Assembly (NCBI RefSeq): GCF_001424565.1
Contig: NZ_LMOL01000015.1
Coordinates: 18,644 to 70,392, forward strand
Source: Arthrobacter sp. Leaf141
Lineage (GTDB): Bacteria; Actinomycetota; Actinomycetes; Actinomycetales; Micrococcaceae
Reading direction: 5' to 3'
DNA: 51,749 nucleotides
The translations under genes were made by a program, and so were the position numbers. The notes below the pieces were generated by a model, which worked only from the letters and a program-made list of their open reading frames with translations, did no database searches and was not told the DNA's origin. This document shows positions 27,530 to 35,813 of the stretch, piece by piece (position 1 is the first letter of the stretch; every line of letters begins with the position of its first letter).

Positions 27530-28536
27530 CCTTCCAGCCCGCTCAGGGAGTTGGGCCGGCCCAGGGCACGGTCAACGCCGTCCAGGATGCGGTCCAGGCC
27601 GGGCAGGTGGTGCATCTCCAGCTTGGAATAGGGGTAGGGGATGTCAAAGCCGGTGATCCGGACGGGTGCCGCCTCCAGATGGTTGAAGCACCGTTCGGTG
27701 ATGCTGGCTGCGACTTCGGCGCCGAGGCCACCGGATTGCCCTGCTTCGTGTGTGACCACCAGGCGGCCGGTCCTGCGGACCGAGGCCACCACGGTGTCGT
27801 AGTCCACAGGGGCCAGCGAGCGCAGGTCAATGACCTCCAGGGAGATCCCTTCGTCCGCGGCCGCCGCGGCGGCGTCCAGGGCGGTTTTGACCAGCGGCCC
27901 GTACGCCACCAGGGTCACGTCGGTGCCTTGCGTCAGGACCCTGGCCTGTCCCATGGGCAGCGCTGCGGCAGGGTCAACCCCTTCATCCACCTCGCCCTTG
28001 TCGTGGTACCTGCGCTTCGGTTCGAAGTAGAGGACGGGATCATCACAGGAGATGGCCTGCTGGATCACTGTGTAGGCGTCCTGCGGGTTGGAGACGCTGA
28101 CCACGCGCAGGCCGGAGGTGTGCGTGAAGTAAGCCTCCGGGGATTCGGAGTGGTGTTCCGGGGAGCCGATGCCGCCGCCGAACGGGACCCTGATGGTGAT
28201 GGGCATCCTGACGGCGCCCTGGGTGCGGTAGTGGAGCTTGGCCACCTGGCTGACGATCTGGTCGAAGGCGGGGTAGATGAAGCCGTCGAACTGGATCTCC
28301 ACCACGGGGCGGTAGCCGCGGTAGGCCAGGCCAACCGCGGTTCCGAGGATGGCTGACTCCGCCAGCGGCGTGTCCACCACGCGGTGTGTGCCGAAGTCCT
28401 TCTGCAGGCCGTCCGTGATCCGGAAGACGCCGCCGAGGGCGCCGATGTCCTCCCCCATCAGGATCACCTTGGGATCGTTTTCCAGCGATTTGCGCAGGCC
28501 CGCGTTGATGGCGCGGGCGAAGGTCATGCGGGTCAT
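27526..28536 (-). CDS. bkdB: Branched-chain 2-oxoacid dehydrogenase E1 beta
   Basis: A 336-aa transketolase-type beta subunit: MTFARAINAGLRKSLENDPK at the N-terminus, GEDIGALGGVFRITDGLQ, GTAVGLAYRGYRPVVEIQF, RVPFGGGIGSPEHHSES and a C-terminal PYPYSKLEMHHLPGLDRIL. It forms the E1 heterotetramer with BkdA that decarboxylates the 2-oxoacids of leucine, isoleucine and valine with thiamine diphosphate. ATG 28536 shares a base with the bkdA stop (TGATG). Confidence 0.94.
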   Translation of the reverse strand: MTRMTFARAINAGLRKSLENDPKVILMGEDIGALGGVFRITDGLQKDFGTHRVVDTPLAESAILGTAVGLAYRGYRPVVEIQFDGFIYPAFDQIVSQVAKLHYRTQGAVRMPITIRVPFGGGIGSPEHHSESPEAYFTHTSGLRVVSVSNPQDAYTVIQQAISCDDPVLYFEPKRRYHDKGEVDEGVDPAAALPMGQARVLTQGTDVTLVAYGPLVKTALDAAAAAADEGISLEVIDLRSLAPVDYDTVVASVRRTGRLVVTHEAGQSGGLGAEVAASITERCFNHLEAAPVRITGFDIPYPYSKLEMHHLPGLDRILDGVDRALGRPNSLSGLEG

Positions 28537-29705
28537 CAGCGTGCACCTTCCTGGGTTGCGGCTCCGGCGGGTTCCCCGAAGGAGGCCAGATATCGGGCGT
28601 AATGCTCCTGCTGCCGGTCCAGCCACGAGTTGGGAGTGCTGTAGACATGCCGGAAAACGTCCATGGGCTCAGGGTCCGGCATGGTGGTGCAGCCCTTACG
28701 CATCCGGTGGGCAACGGCGTCGGCCTGGTCCCTGACGTGCTGCTGGAAGTCCGCCGTCAGCAGGCCCTTCCGTTCCAGGAGCGCCGCCACCCGGCTGATG
28801 GGATCCTTCGCCGCCCAGTCTTCAAGTTCGTTGGCGTCCCGGTACCGGGTGGGGTCATCGGCTGTGGTGTGCGGACCCATCCGGTAGCTGACGGCTTCGA
28901 TGAACGTGGGGCCGCCGCCACGCCGCGCCCGGTCCAGTGCGAGCCGGGTGACGGCCATAACGGCCAGGACGTCGTTCCCGTCCACCCGCAGGCTGGGGAT
29001 GCCGAAGCCGGCAGCACGGTCGGCAAGCTGGATATGGGACTGCAGCCGCACCGGTTCGGAAATGGCCCAGTGGTTGTTGGTGCAGAAGAAAACAACCGGC
29101 ACCTGGAAGCTCGCCGCGAAGACCATTGCCTCATTAACGTCGCCCTCACTGGTGGCGCCGTCACCGAAGTACGCCACGGAAACGGCGTCCGCGCCGTCGT
29201 ACTGGATGCCCATGGCATACCCCGTGGCGTGGAGGGTCTGGGCGCCGATGATGATCTGCGGCGTGGCCATGTTGATGGCGTAGGGATTCCAGCCAGATGA
29301 AGCGTTGCCCCGCCACACCCGGACCAGGTCCGTGAGGTCCACGCCCCGGCAGTACGCCACGCCGTTTTCCCGGTAGCTGGAAAACACAAAATCGTCCTGG
29401 CGGAGCGAACGGCCGGAACCGATCTGTGCCGCTTCCTGGCCCAGCAGTGGCGGCCAAAGGGCGAGTTCGCCCTGGCGCTGCAGGGCGGTGGCCTCCACGT
29501 CGATGCGCCGGATGACCGTCATGTCCTCGAACAGGGAGCAGAGCTGTTCGTCGCTGACATCCTTGACCCAGAAGTCGAATTCCGGATGGCTGACCCGCTC
29601 CCCCGCGGGAGTGATCAGCTGGATCAGGCGGTGTGCCACCGCAGGGCTGGTTTCCGCCATTTCCGGGGCTGCTGCCGCGCCCTGGCCCGTTTCGTCTGTA
29701 GACAC
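28536..29705 (-). CDS. bkdA: Branched-chain 2-oxoacid dehydrogenase E1 alpha
   Basis: A 389-aa thiamine-diphosphate-binding subunit. The TPP motif begins at YFGDGATSEGDVNEAM and ends at FFCTNNHWAIS; the active-site loop YRMGPHTTADDPTRYR is also clear. I choose GTG 29705 because AGAAGG lies about 11 nt upstream; GTG 29717 directly abuts that sequence and so lacks spacing. First gene of bkdABC, divergent from an Lrp/AsnC gene, with a perfect CRP-like palindrome between them. Confidence 0.93.
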   Translation of the reverse strand: MSTDETGQGAAAAPEMAETSPAVAHRLIQLITPAGERVSHPEFDFWVKDVSDEQLCSLFEDMTVIRRIDVEATALQRQGELALWPPLLGQEAAQIGSGRSLRQDDFVFSSYRENGVAYCRGVDLTDLVRVWRGNASSGWNPYAINMATPQIIIGAQTLHATGYAMGIQYDGADAVSVAYFGDGATSEGDVNEAMVFAASFQVPVVFFCTNNHWAISEPVRLQSHIQLADRAAGFGIPSLRVDGNDVLAVMAVTRLALDRARRGGGPTFIEAVSYRMGPHTTADDPTRYRDANELEDWAAKDPISRVAALLERKGLLTADFQQHVRDQADAVAHRMRKGCTTMPDPEPMDVFRHVYSTPNSWLDRQQEHYARYLASFGEPAGAATQEGAR

Positions 29706-29798
29706 GATAGCCCGCACCTTCTTACGTCGTTTGACCTGCGGTTGCGGGGCTTTTGGCCCTGCCCACCGCGGGCCGCCCGGGCGCCGTTGCCCCGGATA

Positions 29799-29816
29799 TT
29801 GTGACCCTACTCACAA
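29799..29816. promoter_or_regulatory. Perfect CRP/GlxR-like palindrome in the bkd-lrp promoter region
   Basis: TTGTGA (29799-29804), CCCTAC, TCACAA (29811-29816). The core TGTGA-N6-TCACA is a 10 of 10 match to the CRP/GlxR consensus. It lies about 95 nt upstream of the bkdA start and 84 nt upstream of the Lrp gene. Confidence 0.65.
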
Positions 29817-29899
29817 CCACCACAAGGTACAACCACTGCACGGATCATTGAGCAAAGTGCCCTGTCCGGAGTATCTGCACCGTGCTAGCGTTGCGCATT

Positions 29900-30373
29900 A
29901 TGCAAGCTCTGGATGGCACTGACACCCGCCTCTTATCCGCCCTGGCGCAGGATCCCCGCCGGACCGTGGTGGCCCTGGCCCAGAAGCTTGGCCTGTCCCG
30001 GAACACCGTGCAGGCCCGGATGGCCCAGCTTGAGAAGAAGCACGCCTTCCTGTCGTTTGAGCGGCGGATCAATCCTGCCGCGCTGGGCTATCCGTTGATG
30101 GCCTTCATTTCGGTGCATGTGCAGCAGCAGAAACTCGCCGGCCTGGCCGGCGAACTTGCGGGCATCCCGGAAATCCTGGAAGGGTACGGGCTCACCGGCT
30201 CCGCCGACCTCCTGTTGCGCGTGGTGGCGCTCGACGCCGAGGACCTGTTCCGGATCAACGGGAAGATCCTGGGCTGTGACGGCGTGGACCGGACCGACAC
30301 TGCCCTCGCCATGGGGGAACTGATTCCGTTCCGGGTCCAGCCACTGCTGGACCGTGGGTCCGCGGCCGGCTAG
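29900..30373 (+). CDS. Lrp/AsnC family regulator, probable bkd regulator
   Basis: A 157-aa protein with an N-terminal helix-turn-helix (about 8-50: TDTRLLSALAQDPRR, VVALAQKLGLSRNTVQARM) and a C-terminal RAM-type effector domain (MAFISVHVQQQKLAGL, GYGLTGSADLLLRVVALDAE). ATG 29900 lies 8 nt after TAGCGT (29886-29891), suggesting a leaderless mRNA. Divergence from bkdABC suggests it senses a branched-chain amino or oxo acid and controls the operon, as BkdR proteins do in other bacteria. Confidence 0.88.
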   Translation: MQALDGTDTRLLSALAQDPRRTVVALAQKLGLSRNTVQARMAQLEKKHAFLSFERRINPAALGYPLMAFISVHVQQQKLAGLAGELAGIPEILEGYGLTGSADLLLRVVALDAEDLFRINGKILGCDGVDRTDTALAMGELIPFRVQPLLDRGSAAG

Positions 30374-30512
30374 CCCCGGCACGCGTTCTGTGCCGCACGC
30401 CCGCCGGCCACGCCCGGGACAGCGGGGGGTTATAGGCTTGGTGGCAGATATTGGCGGCCCGGCAGCGGGCCCCTCAGACGGTGCAGCGCACCACGTCCGG
30501 AAAGGCTCTACC

Positions 30513-31211
30513 TTGAGCAGTCCCCAGGAACCGAACCAGTCCGGCCCGTCAGGCTCCGAACCCCGGCAGCCGGACGTTCCCGGGCAGCCCCCCGTTCCGC
30601 CACCACCACCGGCGTTCGGGCCCGGACCATATCCGGCACAGCCAGGCCAGGAACAACCCTTCGGCACCGGGGTCCCCGGCCAGCAACAACCCGGCCAGCA
30701 TGCCCAGAACCAGTACGCGCAGAACCCCTACGCCCAGGCGGGTCCCACCCCGTTTGGCCTCCCCGGGGAGGCACCCCGGCCGAAGCGGCGCAGGACGCTG
30801 TGGATCATCCTTGCAGCCGTGGGCGGTTTCCTGGTGCTTGTTGCCATCGGCGTGATTGTCCTGATCAATGTTGTGGGCGGAGCCACCAACCAGGCAAAGG
30901 GACTCGCGGATGGGTTCACGGACCTGGTCATCGCCGGCGACACCTCGACGGCCTACGACGATTACCTGGACCCTGCCCTGCAGAAGCAGATCTCCAAGGA
31001 ATCGTTCATTGCCGGCATCGAAAGCCTCGATATGGACGCCAGCTGCAAGCCGGACTACAACAGCGTCAACGTGGCCACGGAGAATGGCAGCAAGTCGGCG
31101 GACATCGCCGGTGTCATCGCCTGCGACGGCGGGAACGTTGACCTGGCCTACCACTTTGAAGGCACTGACCAGCTGAAGATGACCAACATCAAGCTGCGGC
31201 CCGCCGGGTAG
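30513..31211 (+). CDS. Membrane-anchored protein with Pro/Gln-rich N-terminus
   Basis: A 232-aa protein with TTG start 30513, chosen for GGAAAGG 7 nt upstream. Residues 1-88 are Pro/Gln/Gly-rich and cytoplasmic in character, ending in the basic RPKRRR. One membrane helix follows (about 92-118, LWIILAAVGGFLVLVAIGVI), then an external domain of about 110 aa with two Cys residues (in DASCKPDYN and VIACDGGN) that may form a disulfide. The fold resembles DUF4878/NTF2-like tethered domains of actinobacteria; this is tentative and function is unknown. It ends before a strong bidirectional terminator. Confidence 0.75.
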   Translation: MSSPQEPNQSGPSGSEPRQPDVPGQPPVPPPPPAFGPGPYPAQPGQEQPFGTGVPGQQQPGQHAQNQYAQNPYAQAGPTPFGLPGEAPRPKRRRTLWIILAAVGGFLVLVAIGVIVLINVVGGATNQAKGLADGFTDLVIAGDTSTAYDDYLDPALQKQISKESFIAGIESLDMDASCKPDYNSVNVATENGSKSADIAGVIACDGGNVDLAYHFEGTDQLKMTNIKLRPAG

Positions 31212-31242
31212 CGGAACCCTGCACACCACCAACCCGCCACAC

Positions 31243-31284
31243 CACAAAGCCTCCGTGCACTGTCCAGTGCACGGAGGCTTTGTG
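31243..31284. terminator. Bidirectional terminator hairpin
   Basis: CACAAAGCCTCCGTGCAC (31243-31260) and its exact complement (31267-31284) enclose a 6-nt loop. The CACAAAG/CTTTGTG ends give short U-rich runs both ways. It separates convergent genes. Confidence 0.9.
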
Positions 31285-31295
31285 TCCGGGCGGGG

Positions 31296-32912
31296 TTAGT
31301 GGTTGGTGGCCTTTTCCGCCCCGACGCCGGTCAGGGAACGGACCTCCATTTCGGCCTGCTTGGCGCTGTCTTCCTTGTTCCGGTCCAGGATGGTGCCCAA
31401 CCAGCCCAGGATGAACGCCAGCGGGATGGACACTATGCCCGGGTTGCTGAGCGGGAAGATCGCGAAGTTGGCGTCCTTGACCATGGACGTGGCCGCACCG
31501 GACACCACCGGGGAGAAGATGATCAGGATGATCGCCGACCCGAGGCCGCCGTACATGCTCCAGACGGCGCCCCGCGTGGTGAAGCGGCGCCAGAACAGCG
31601 AGTAGATGATGGTGGGCAGGTTGGCGGAGGCGGCCACGGCGAACGCAAGCGCCACCAGGAACGCCACGTTCTGGCCGTTGGCGAAGATGCCGCCCAGGAT
31701 GGCCAGGACGCCGATGACCACCACCGTGCGGCGGGCCACCTTAACTTCCGTGGCGGCGTCGGCCTTCCCCTTGGCGATGACGCTGGCATAGATGTCATGG
31801 GCGAAGGACGCCGCGGCGGTGATGGTCAGGCCGGCCACCACGGCCAGGATGGTGGCGAACGCGACGGCCGAGATGAAGCCCAGCAGGAGCGGCCCGCCCA
31901 GGTGGAACGCGAGCAGCGGTGCTGCGGAGTTCACGCCGCCGGGGGCCGACTTGATGGTTTCCGCCCCGACCAGTGCCGCTGCGCCGTAGCCCAGGACCAG
32001 GGTGAAGAGGTAGAACAGGCCGATCAGCCAGATGGACCAGACCACGGACTTGCGGGCTTCCTTGGCGGTGGGGACGGTGTAGAACCGCATCAGCACGTGG
32101 GGCAGCGCTGCCGTGCCCAGGACCAAAGCCAGGCCAAGCGACATAAAGTCCAGCTTGGAGGTGTTCGTTTTGCCGTACTGCAGGCCCGGGTTGAGGACCG
32201 CGGGGTTGTTGGCGGTCTCCACGGCCGCTCCCAGCAGGGTGGAGAGGTTGAAGCCGTAAATGGCGAGGACCCACAGGGTCATCACAGCGGCCCCGGCAAT
32301 CAGCAGGATGGCCTTGATGATCTGCACCCAGGTGGTGCCCTTCATGCCGCCGATCAGGACGTACATGATCATCAGGGCGCCGACGACGATGATCACCAGT
32401 GCCTGCCCGCCCCAGTCGCTGATGCCCAGCAGCAGGGAGATCAGGCTTCCGGCGCCGGCCATCTGCGCCAGCAGGTAGAAGAAGCACACGGCCAGCGTGG
32501 AGATGGCCGCCGCGATGCGTACCGGGCGCTGCTTCAGGCGGAAGGACAGCACATCGGCCATGGTGAACTTGCCGGTATTGCGCAGCAGTTCCGCCACGAG
32601 GAGCAGCGCCACCAGCCAGGCCACCAGGAAGCCGATGGAGTACATAAACCCGTCGTAGCCGTTGATGGCGATCGCACCGGTGATGCCGAGGAAGGACGCT
32701 GCCGACAGGTAGTCGCCGGCAATCGCGGTGCCGTTCTGGGATCCGGTGAAGGACCGGCCGGCCGCGTAGTAGTCGGCGGCCGTTTTGTTGTTTTTGCTGG
32801 CCCGGAACACGATGACCATGGTCACTGCCACAAAGAGGCCAAAGATTCCCATATTCAGCAGGGTGGTGTCCTTGAGGGCTGCAACATCGACAGCGAGGGG
32901 GACGGTGATCAT
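31296..32912 (-). CDS. actP: Cation/acetate symporter, SSS family
   Basis: A 538-aa sodium:solute symporter with about 13 membrane helices. Family features are YYAAGRSFTGSQNGTAIAGD followed by YLSAASFLGITGAIA, and GTAALPHVLMRFYTVPTAKE, the signature of the ActP/MctC acetate and monocarboxylate branch. It should import acetate or a related short acid. ATG 32912 overlaps the stop of the DUF485 gene by 4 nt, matching the yjcH-actP arrangement of E. coli. Confidence 0.92.
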   Translation of the reverse strand: MITVPLAVDVAALKDTTLLNMGIFGLFVAVTMVIVFRASKNNKTAADYYAAGRSFTGSQNGTAIAGDYLSAASFLGITGAIAINGYDGFMYSIGFLVAWLVALLLVAELLRNTGKFTMADVLSFRLKQRPVRIAAAISTLAVCFFYLLAQMAGAGSLISLLLGISDWGGQALVIIVVGALMIMYVLIGGMKGTTWVQIIKAILLIAGAAVMTLWVLAIYGFNLSTLLGAAVETANNPAVLNPGLQYGKTNTSKLDFMSLGLALVLGTAALPHVLMRFYTVPTAKEARKSVVWSIWLIGLFYLFTLVLGYGAAALVGAETIKSAPGGVNSAAPLLAFHLGGPLLLGFISAVAFATILAVVAGLTITAAASFAHDIYASVIAKGKADAATEVKVARRTVVVIGVLAILGGIFANGQNVAFLVALAFAVAASANLPTIIYSLFWRRFTTRGAVWSMYGGLGSAIILIIFSPVVSGAATSMVKDANFAIFPLSNPGIVSIPLAFILGWLGTILDRNKEDSAKQAEMEVRSLTGVGAEKATNH

Positions 32913-33289
32913 TTGTTCGCTCCGCTCACTCGGTTGCCGTCTTTATCGAACTCGTGGCCTTCGATTTCGTTCCTGATGTCCGCTGCGATGGGATCGAGCC
33001 GGCGGTTGGAGTAGCTGACGTACCAGCCGGTGATGGCGAAGGTGGACACAAACTGGAGCAGGCCCAGGATCAGGCCCACGTTGATGTTGCCCCACACCTT
33101 GGTGGACATAAAGTCCACGGCGTAGTCCGCCAGCAATACGTAGGCGAAGTACCAGAGCAGGAAGGCCACGGCCATGGGAAACACAAAGCTGCGGTGGCGT
33201 TTGCGGAGCTCCTGGAACTGTTCTGTCTTCTGGACCTGTTCAAAGTCCACGGACGCGGTGGCGTCCGGAGTGTGGGCGTCGTTACCCAT
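32909..33289 (-). CDS. DUF485 membrane protein (YjcH-like)
   Basis: A 126-aa protein with two membrane helices (about 35-57 and 68-92) and the family pattern FQELRKRHRSFVFPMAVAFL, LLWYFAYVLLADYA and NVGLILGLLQFVSTFAITGW. DUF485 proteins are encoded directly before acetate symporters; a role as small transporter subunit is assumed but unproved. It is first in its operon and divergent from the histidine kinase gene. Confidence 0.9.
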   Translation of the reverse strand: MGNDAHTPDATASVDFEQVQKTEQFQELRKRHRSFVFPMAVAFLLWYFAYVLLADYAVDFMSTKVWGNINVGLILGLLQFVSTFAITGWYVSYSNRRLDPIAADIRNEIEGHEFDKDGNRVSGANK

Positions 33290-33354
33290 CGTTCCTCCTC
33301 ATTGAGACGTAAGGTTCACACGCGGCGGCGGGCCGGGGTAGAGGCCTGCGCAGA

Positions 33355-33370
33355 TGTGACTGCAATCACT
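33355..33370. promoter_or_regulatory. CRP/GlxR-like site in the actP-kinase promoter region
   Basis: TGTGA-CTGCAA-TCACT matches TGTGA-N6-TCACA at 9 of 10 positions, 66 nt upstream of the DUF485 start and 101 nt upstream of the kinase start. Confidence 0.5.
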
Positions 33371-33470
33371 CTGCGGTGCGGCGCCGCCCACAATCCAGTG
33401 CCTGCCCCCGGGTGGTCGCTCAACGGCGGGAATGCTGCGGCGAGCGGCACCCGCCGCTACGCTGGGCACC

Positions 33471-34703
33471 ATGCCCGACTCCCCGCTCCTGACCGCCGCG
33501 GCAGTGGCAGTGATCGCCCTGGCCATTGCCGTCGTTGTGGGTGTTGGCCTCAAGGTGCTCCGTTCCTTCCGCGACCTGGGCACGGACGCCGAACGCGCCA
33601 CCTACAAAACCCTCCACGCCGCCTCCGAGGCGGGACAGCACCTGCGCCGTGGCCTCAACCCGGCCGGAGCGGCGAAGGCCAGCCGCCAGTTGCGCACCCT
33701 GTTGGGGTGTGAGGCGCTGGCCATCACGGACACCACGGGTGTGCTGGCCTGGGACGGCGCGGCGGAGGACCTCAAACCCCGGCTGATGGAACTTGCCGCC
33801 GGGGTCCTGGCTGGCGGCCGGACGGCCGTGCTGCCCGCCGGCGCCGGGCAGGCTCCAGCCGGGCAGGCTCCAGCCGGGCAGGCTGCAACCGGGCCTGACG
33901 GCACGGGCAGCAGGCTGGCCGCCGTGATAGCCCCCGTCCGGGCCGGCACCCGCGTGGTGGGTGTGGTGGCGGCGTTTGCCCCGTCGGCCGGCGCCGGGCT
34001 GGTCCGGGCCACCGGCGAAGTGGCGGACTGGGTGGCCGTCCAGGTGGAACTGGCCGAACTCGATGCCTCCCGCTCCCTGCTGATGGAGGCAGAGGTCCGC
34101 GCGCTCAGGGCGCAGATCAGCCCGCACTTCATCTACAACTCGCTCAACGCCATCGCATCCTTCATCAATACGGACCCCGCCCGGGCCCGTGACCTGGTGG
34201 TGGAGTTTGCGGACTTCACCCGGTACTCCTTCAGGCGGCACGGTGACTTCACCACCCTCGCGGAGGAACTGCGCTGCATTGACCGCTACCTGCTGCTGGA
34301 GCGGGCCAGGTTCGGAGAGCGGGTGCAGGTCAGCCTCCGGGTGGCACCGGAGGTGCTCAGCACCGTCATCCCGTTCCTGAGCCTGCAGCCGCTCGTGGAA
34401 AACGCCGTCCGCCACGGCCTGGAGGCCAAGGAAGGGCCTGGCCACATCACCATCACCGCCGACGACGCCGGCGCGTTCGCCCAGGTGACCATCGAGGACG
34501 ACGGCGTGGGTATGGACCCGGCGCAACTCCGGGCCGTGCTGGCAGGCCACGCCGACGGCGACCATGTGGGGCTGCGGAACGTTGATGCCCGCCTGCGCCA
34601 GGTCTACGGGAACGAGCATGGCCTGGTGATCGACACCGCGCCCGGCGAAGGCACCCTCATCACCATGCGCGTGCCCAAGTCCCAGCCCGGCCACGACGCG
34701 TGA
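33471..34703 (+). CDS. LytS-type sensor histidine kinase
   Basis: A 410-aa kinase. One N-terminal membrane helix (9-30) is followed by a GAF-like domain (about 65-185) and a His_kinase domain with the phospho-accepting SPHFIYNSLNAIASFI (His219), the N-box LQPLVENAVRHGL and the G-box DDGVGMDP. The GAF-like region carries a QAPAG repeat encoded by tandem 15-bp units (about 33847-33891). With no extracellular loop, it probably senses a cytoplasmic signal. TACGCT ends 7 nt before ATG 33471. Partner of the next gene; flanking symporters are its likely targets. Confidence 0.9.
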   Translation: MPDSPLLTAAAVAVIALAIAVVVGVGLKVLRSFRDLGTDAERATYKTLHAASEAGQHLRRGLNPAGAAKASRQLRTLLGCEALAITDTTGVLAWDGAAEDLKPRLMELAAGVLAGGRTAVLPAGAGQAPAGQAPAGQAATGPDGTGSRLAAVIAPVRAGTRVVGVVAAFAPSAGAGLVRATGEVADWVAVQVELAELDASRSLLMEAEVRALRAQISPHFIYNSLNAIASFINTDPARARDLVVEFADFTRYSFRRHGDFTTLAEELRCIDRYLLLERARFGERVQVSLRVAPEVLSTVIPFLSLQPLVENAVRHGLEAKEGPGHITITADDAGAFAQVTIEDDGVGMDPAQLRAVLAGHADGDHVGLRNVDARLRQVYGNEHGLVIDTAPGEGTLITMRVPKSQPGHDA

Positions 34704-34736
34704 GCCGGCGGCCCCGGCGGAAAGTACCCTTGGAGC

Positions 34737-35453
34737 ATGATTAACGTCCTCGTCGTTGATGATGAGCTACCCGCCGTTGAGGAACTGGCGTTCCTGCTGG
34801 GCCGGGACGAACGGATCGGCAGGGTTTTCCGGGCCACCTCAGGCAGCGAAGCCCTGCTGGCGCTGGCCACGGCGCCCGTGGACGCCGTGTTCCTGGACAT
34901 CCACATGCCTGCAGTCTCCGGCCTGGACATTGCCCGGGCCATCGCCGCGAGCAGCAACCCGCCCGCGGTGGTTTTTGTGACGGCGGATGAGGACCACGCG
35001 CTGGCCGCCTTCGAACTGGCCGCCGTCGACTACCTGCTCAAACCCGTCCGCTCCGAACGGCTGGCCCGTTCGGTGGGCCGGATCAGTGAACTCCGCGACG
35101 GCGGCGCGGCGCCTGAGATGATCACCGTGGACCTGGGCGGCAGCACCAAAATGATCAGGCGCGACGACGTCACGTACGTCCAGGCGCAGGGCGACTACGC
35201 GCGCCTCCACACCGCCGAGGCGAGTTACCTGATCCGGGTGCCGTTGGCCGACCTGGAACAGCAGTGGGCGGAGGCCGGCTTCATCCGGACCCACCGCTCC
35301 TACCTGGTGGCCCTGAAGCATGTGACGTCAATGAAGCTGGCCGCTGACGGACCCAGCGTCACGGTTGCCGGCGCGGGGCTGCCCATCAGCCGCCGCCACC
35401 TGCCCACAGTGCGGGAGAAACTCGAAGCCACCCGGATCAGGCCGCACGCATGA
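34737..35453 (+). CDS. LytTR family response regulator
   Basis: A 238-aa regulator. The receiver domain (1-118) has the acidic pocket VVDDE (Asp8, Asp9), phospho-acceptor Asp54 in FLDIHMP and Lys102 in YLLKPV. The C-terminal LytTR DNA-binding domain (about 130-235) includes DDVTYVQAQGDYARLHT and the end RTHRSYLVALKHV. A TACCCT box 6 nt before ATG 34737 could give an extra leaderless transcript besides read-through from the kinase. The stop overlaps the next ATG. Confidence 0.92.
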   Translation: MINVLVVDDELPAVEELAFLLGRDERIGRVFRATSGSEALLALATAPVDAVFLDIHMPAVSGLDIARAIAASSNPPAVVFVTADEDHALAAFELAAVDYLLKPVRSERLARSVGRISELRDGGAAPEMITVDLGGSTKMIRRDDVTYVQAQGDYARLHTAEASYLIRVPLADLEQQWAEAGFIRTHRSYLVALKHVTSMKLAADGPSVTVAGAGLPISRRHLPTVREKLEATRIRPHA

Positions 35454-35806
35454 CCCGGATCCGGGTCACCACGCCGCTGACCGCCCCCGCTTCCGGCCCC
35501 GGCCCCGAAAGCCGTGAAGCTGCCCAGGACTCAGACGTGGGCCAGGTCTTTGTCCGGTCCCTGATCCGTTCGCAGCTGCGGCTGGCGCTGGTGGTAGCCG
35601 GCGGGTTCCTGGTGATCCTGGCGGCGTTTCCGCTGACCCTGGCCGCCGTGCCGGGCCTGGCTGAATCCCGGCTGGCCGGGATCCCCTTCGGCTGGCTGCT
35701 CCTGGGTGCGGGCATCTACCCGGTCATCGGGTTGAGCGCCTGGTTGTTCGTCCGCTCCGCGGCCCGGAACGAAGCCCGCTACCGGGACCTGGCCGGAGAC
35801 AGGTGA
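35450..35806 (+). CDS. DUF485-like small membrane protein
   Basis: A 118-aa protein with two membrane helices (about 43-67 and 78-101) preceded by FVRSLIRSQLRLALVVAGGF. It is the counterpart of the YjcH-like gene at 32909-33289 and precedes a second SSS symporter by 7 bp. The N-terminal 30 residues are Pro/Ser-rich. ATG 35450 overlaps the response-regulator stop (ATGA), so the regulator and transporter are in one operon. Confidence 0.82.
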   Translation: MTRIRVTTPLTAPASGPGPESREAAQDSDVGQVFVRSLIRSQLRLALVVAGGFLVILAAFPLTLAAVPGLAESRLAGIPFGWLLLGAGIYPVIGLSAWLFVRSAARNEARYRDLAGDR

Positions 35807-35813
35807 GGCGGCT

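Noticed and set aside
31299..33014. A 571-codon plus-strand open frame
   Set aside because: Antisense to actP and DUF485; composition is typical of a shadow frame (His, Gly, Asp, Arg-rich) with no motif.
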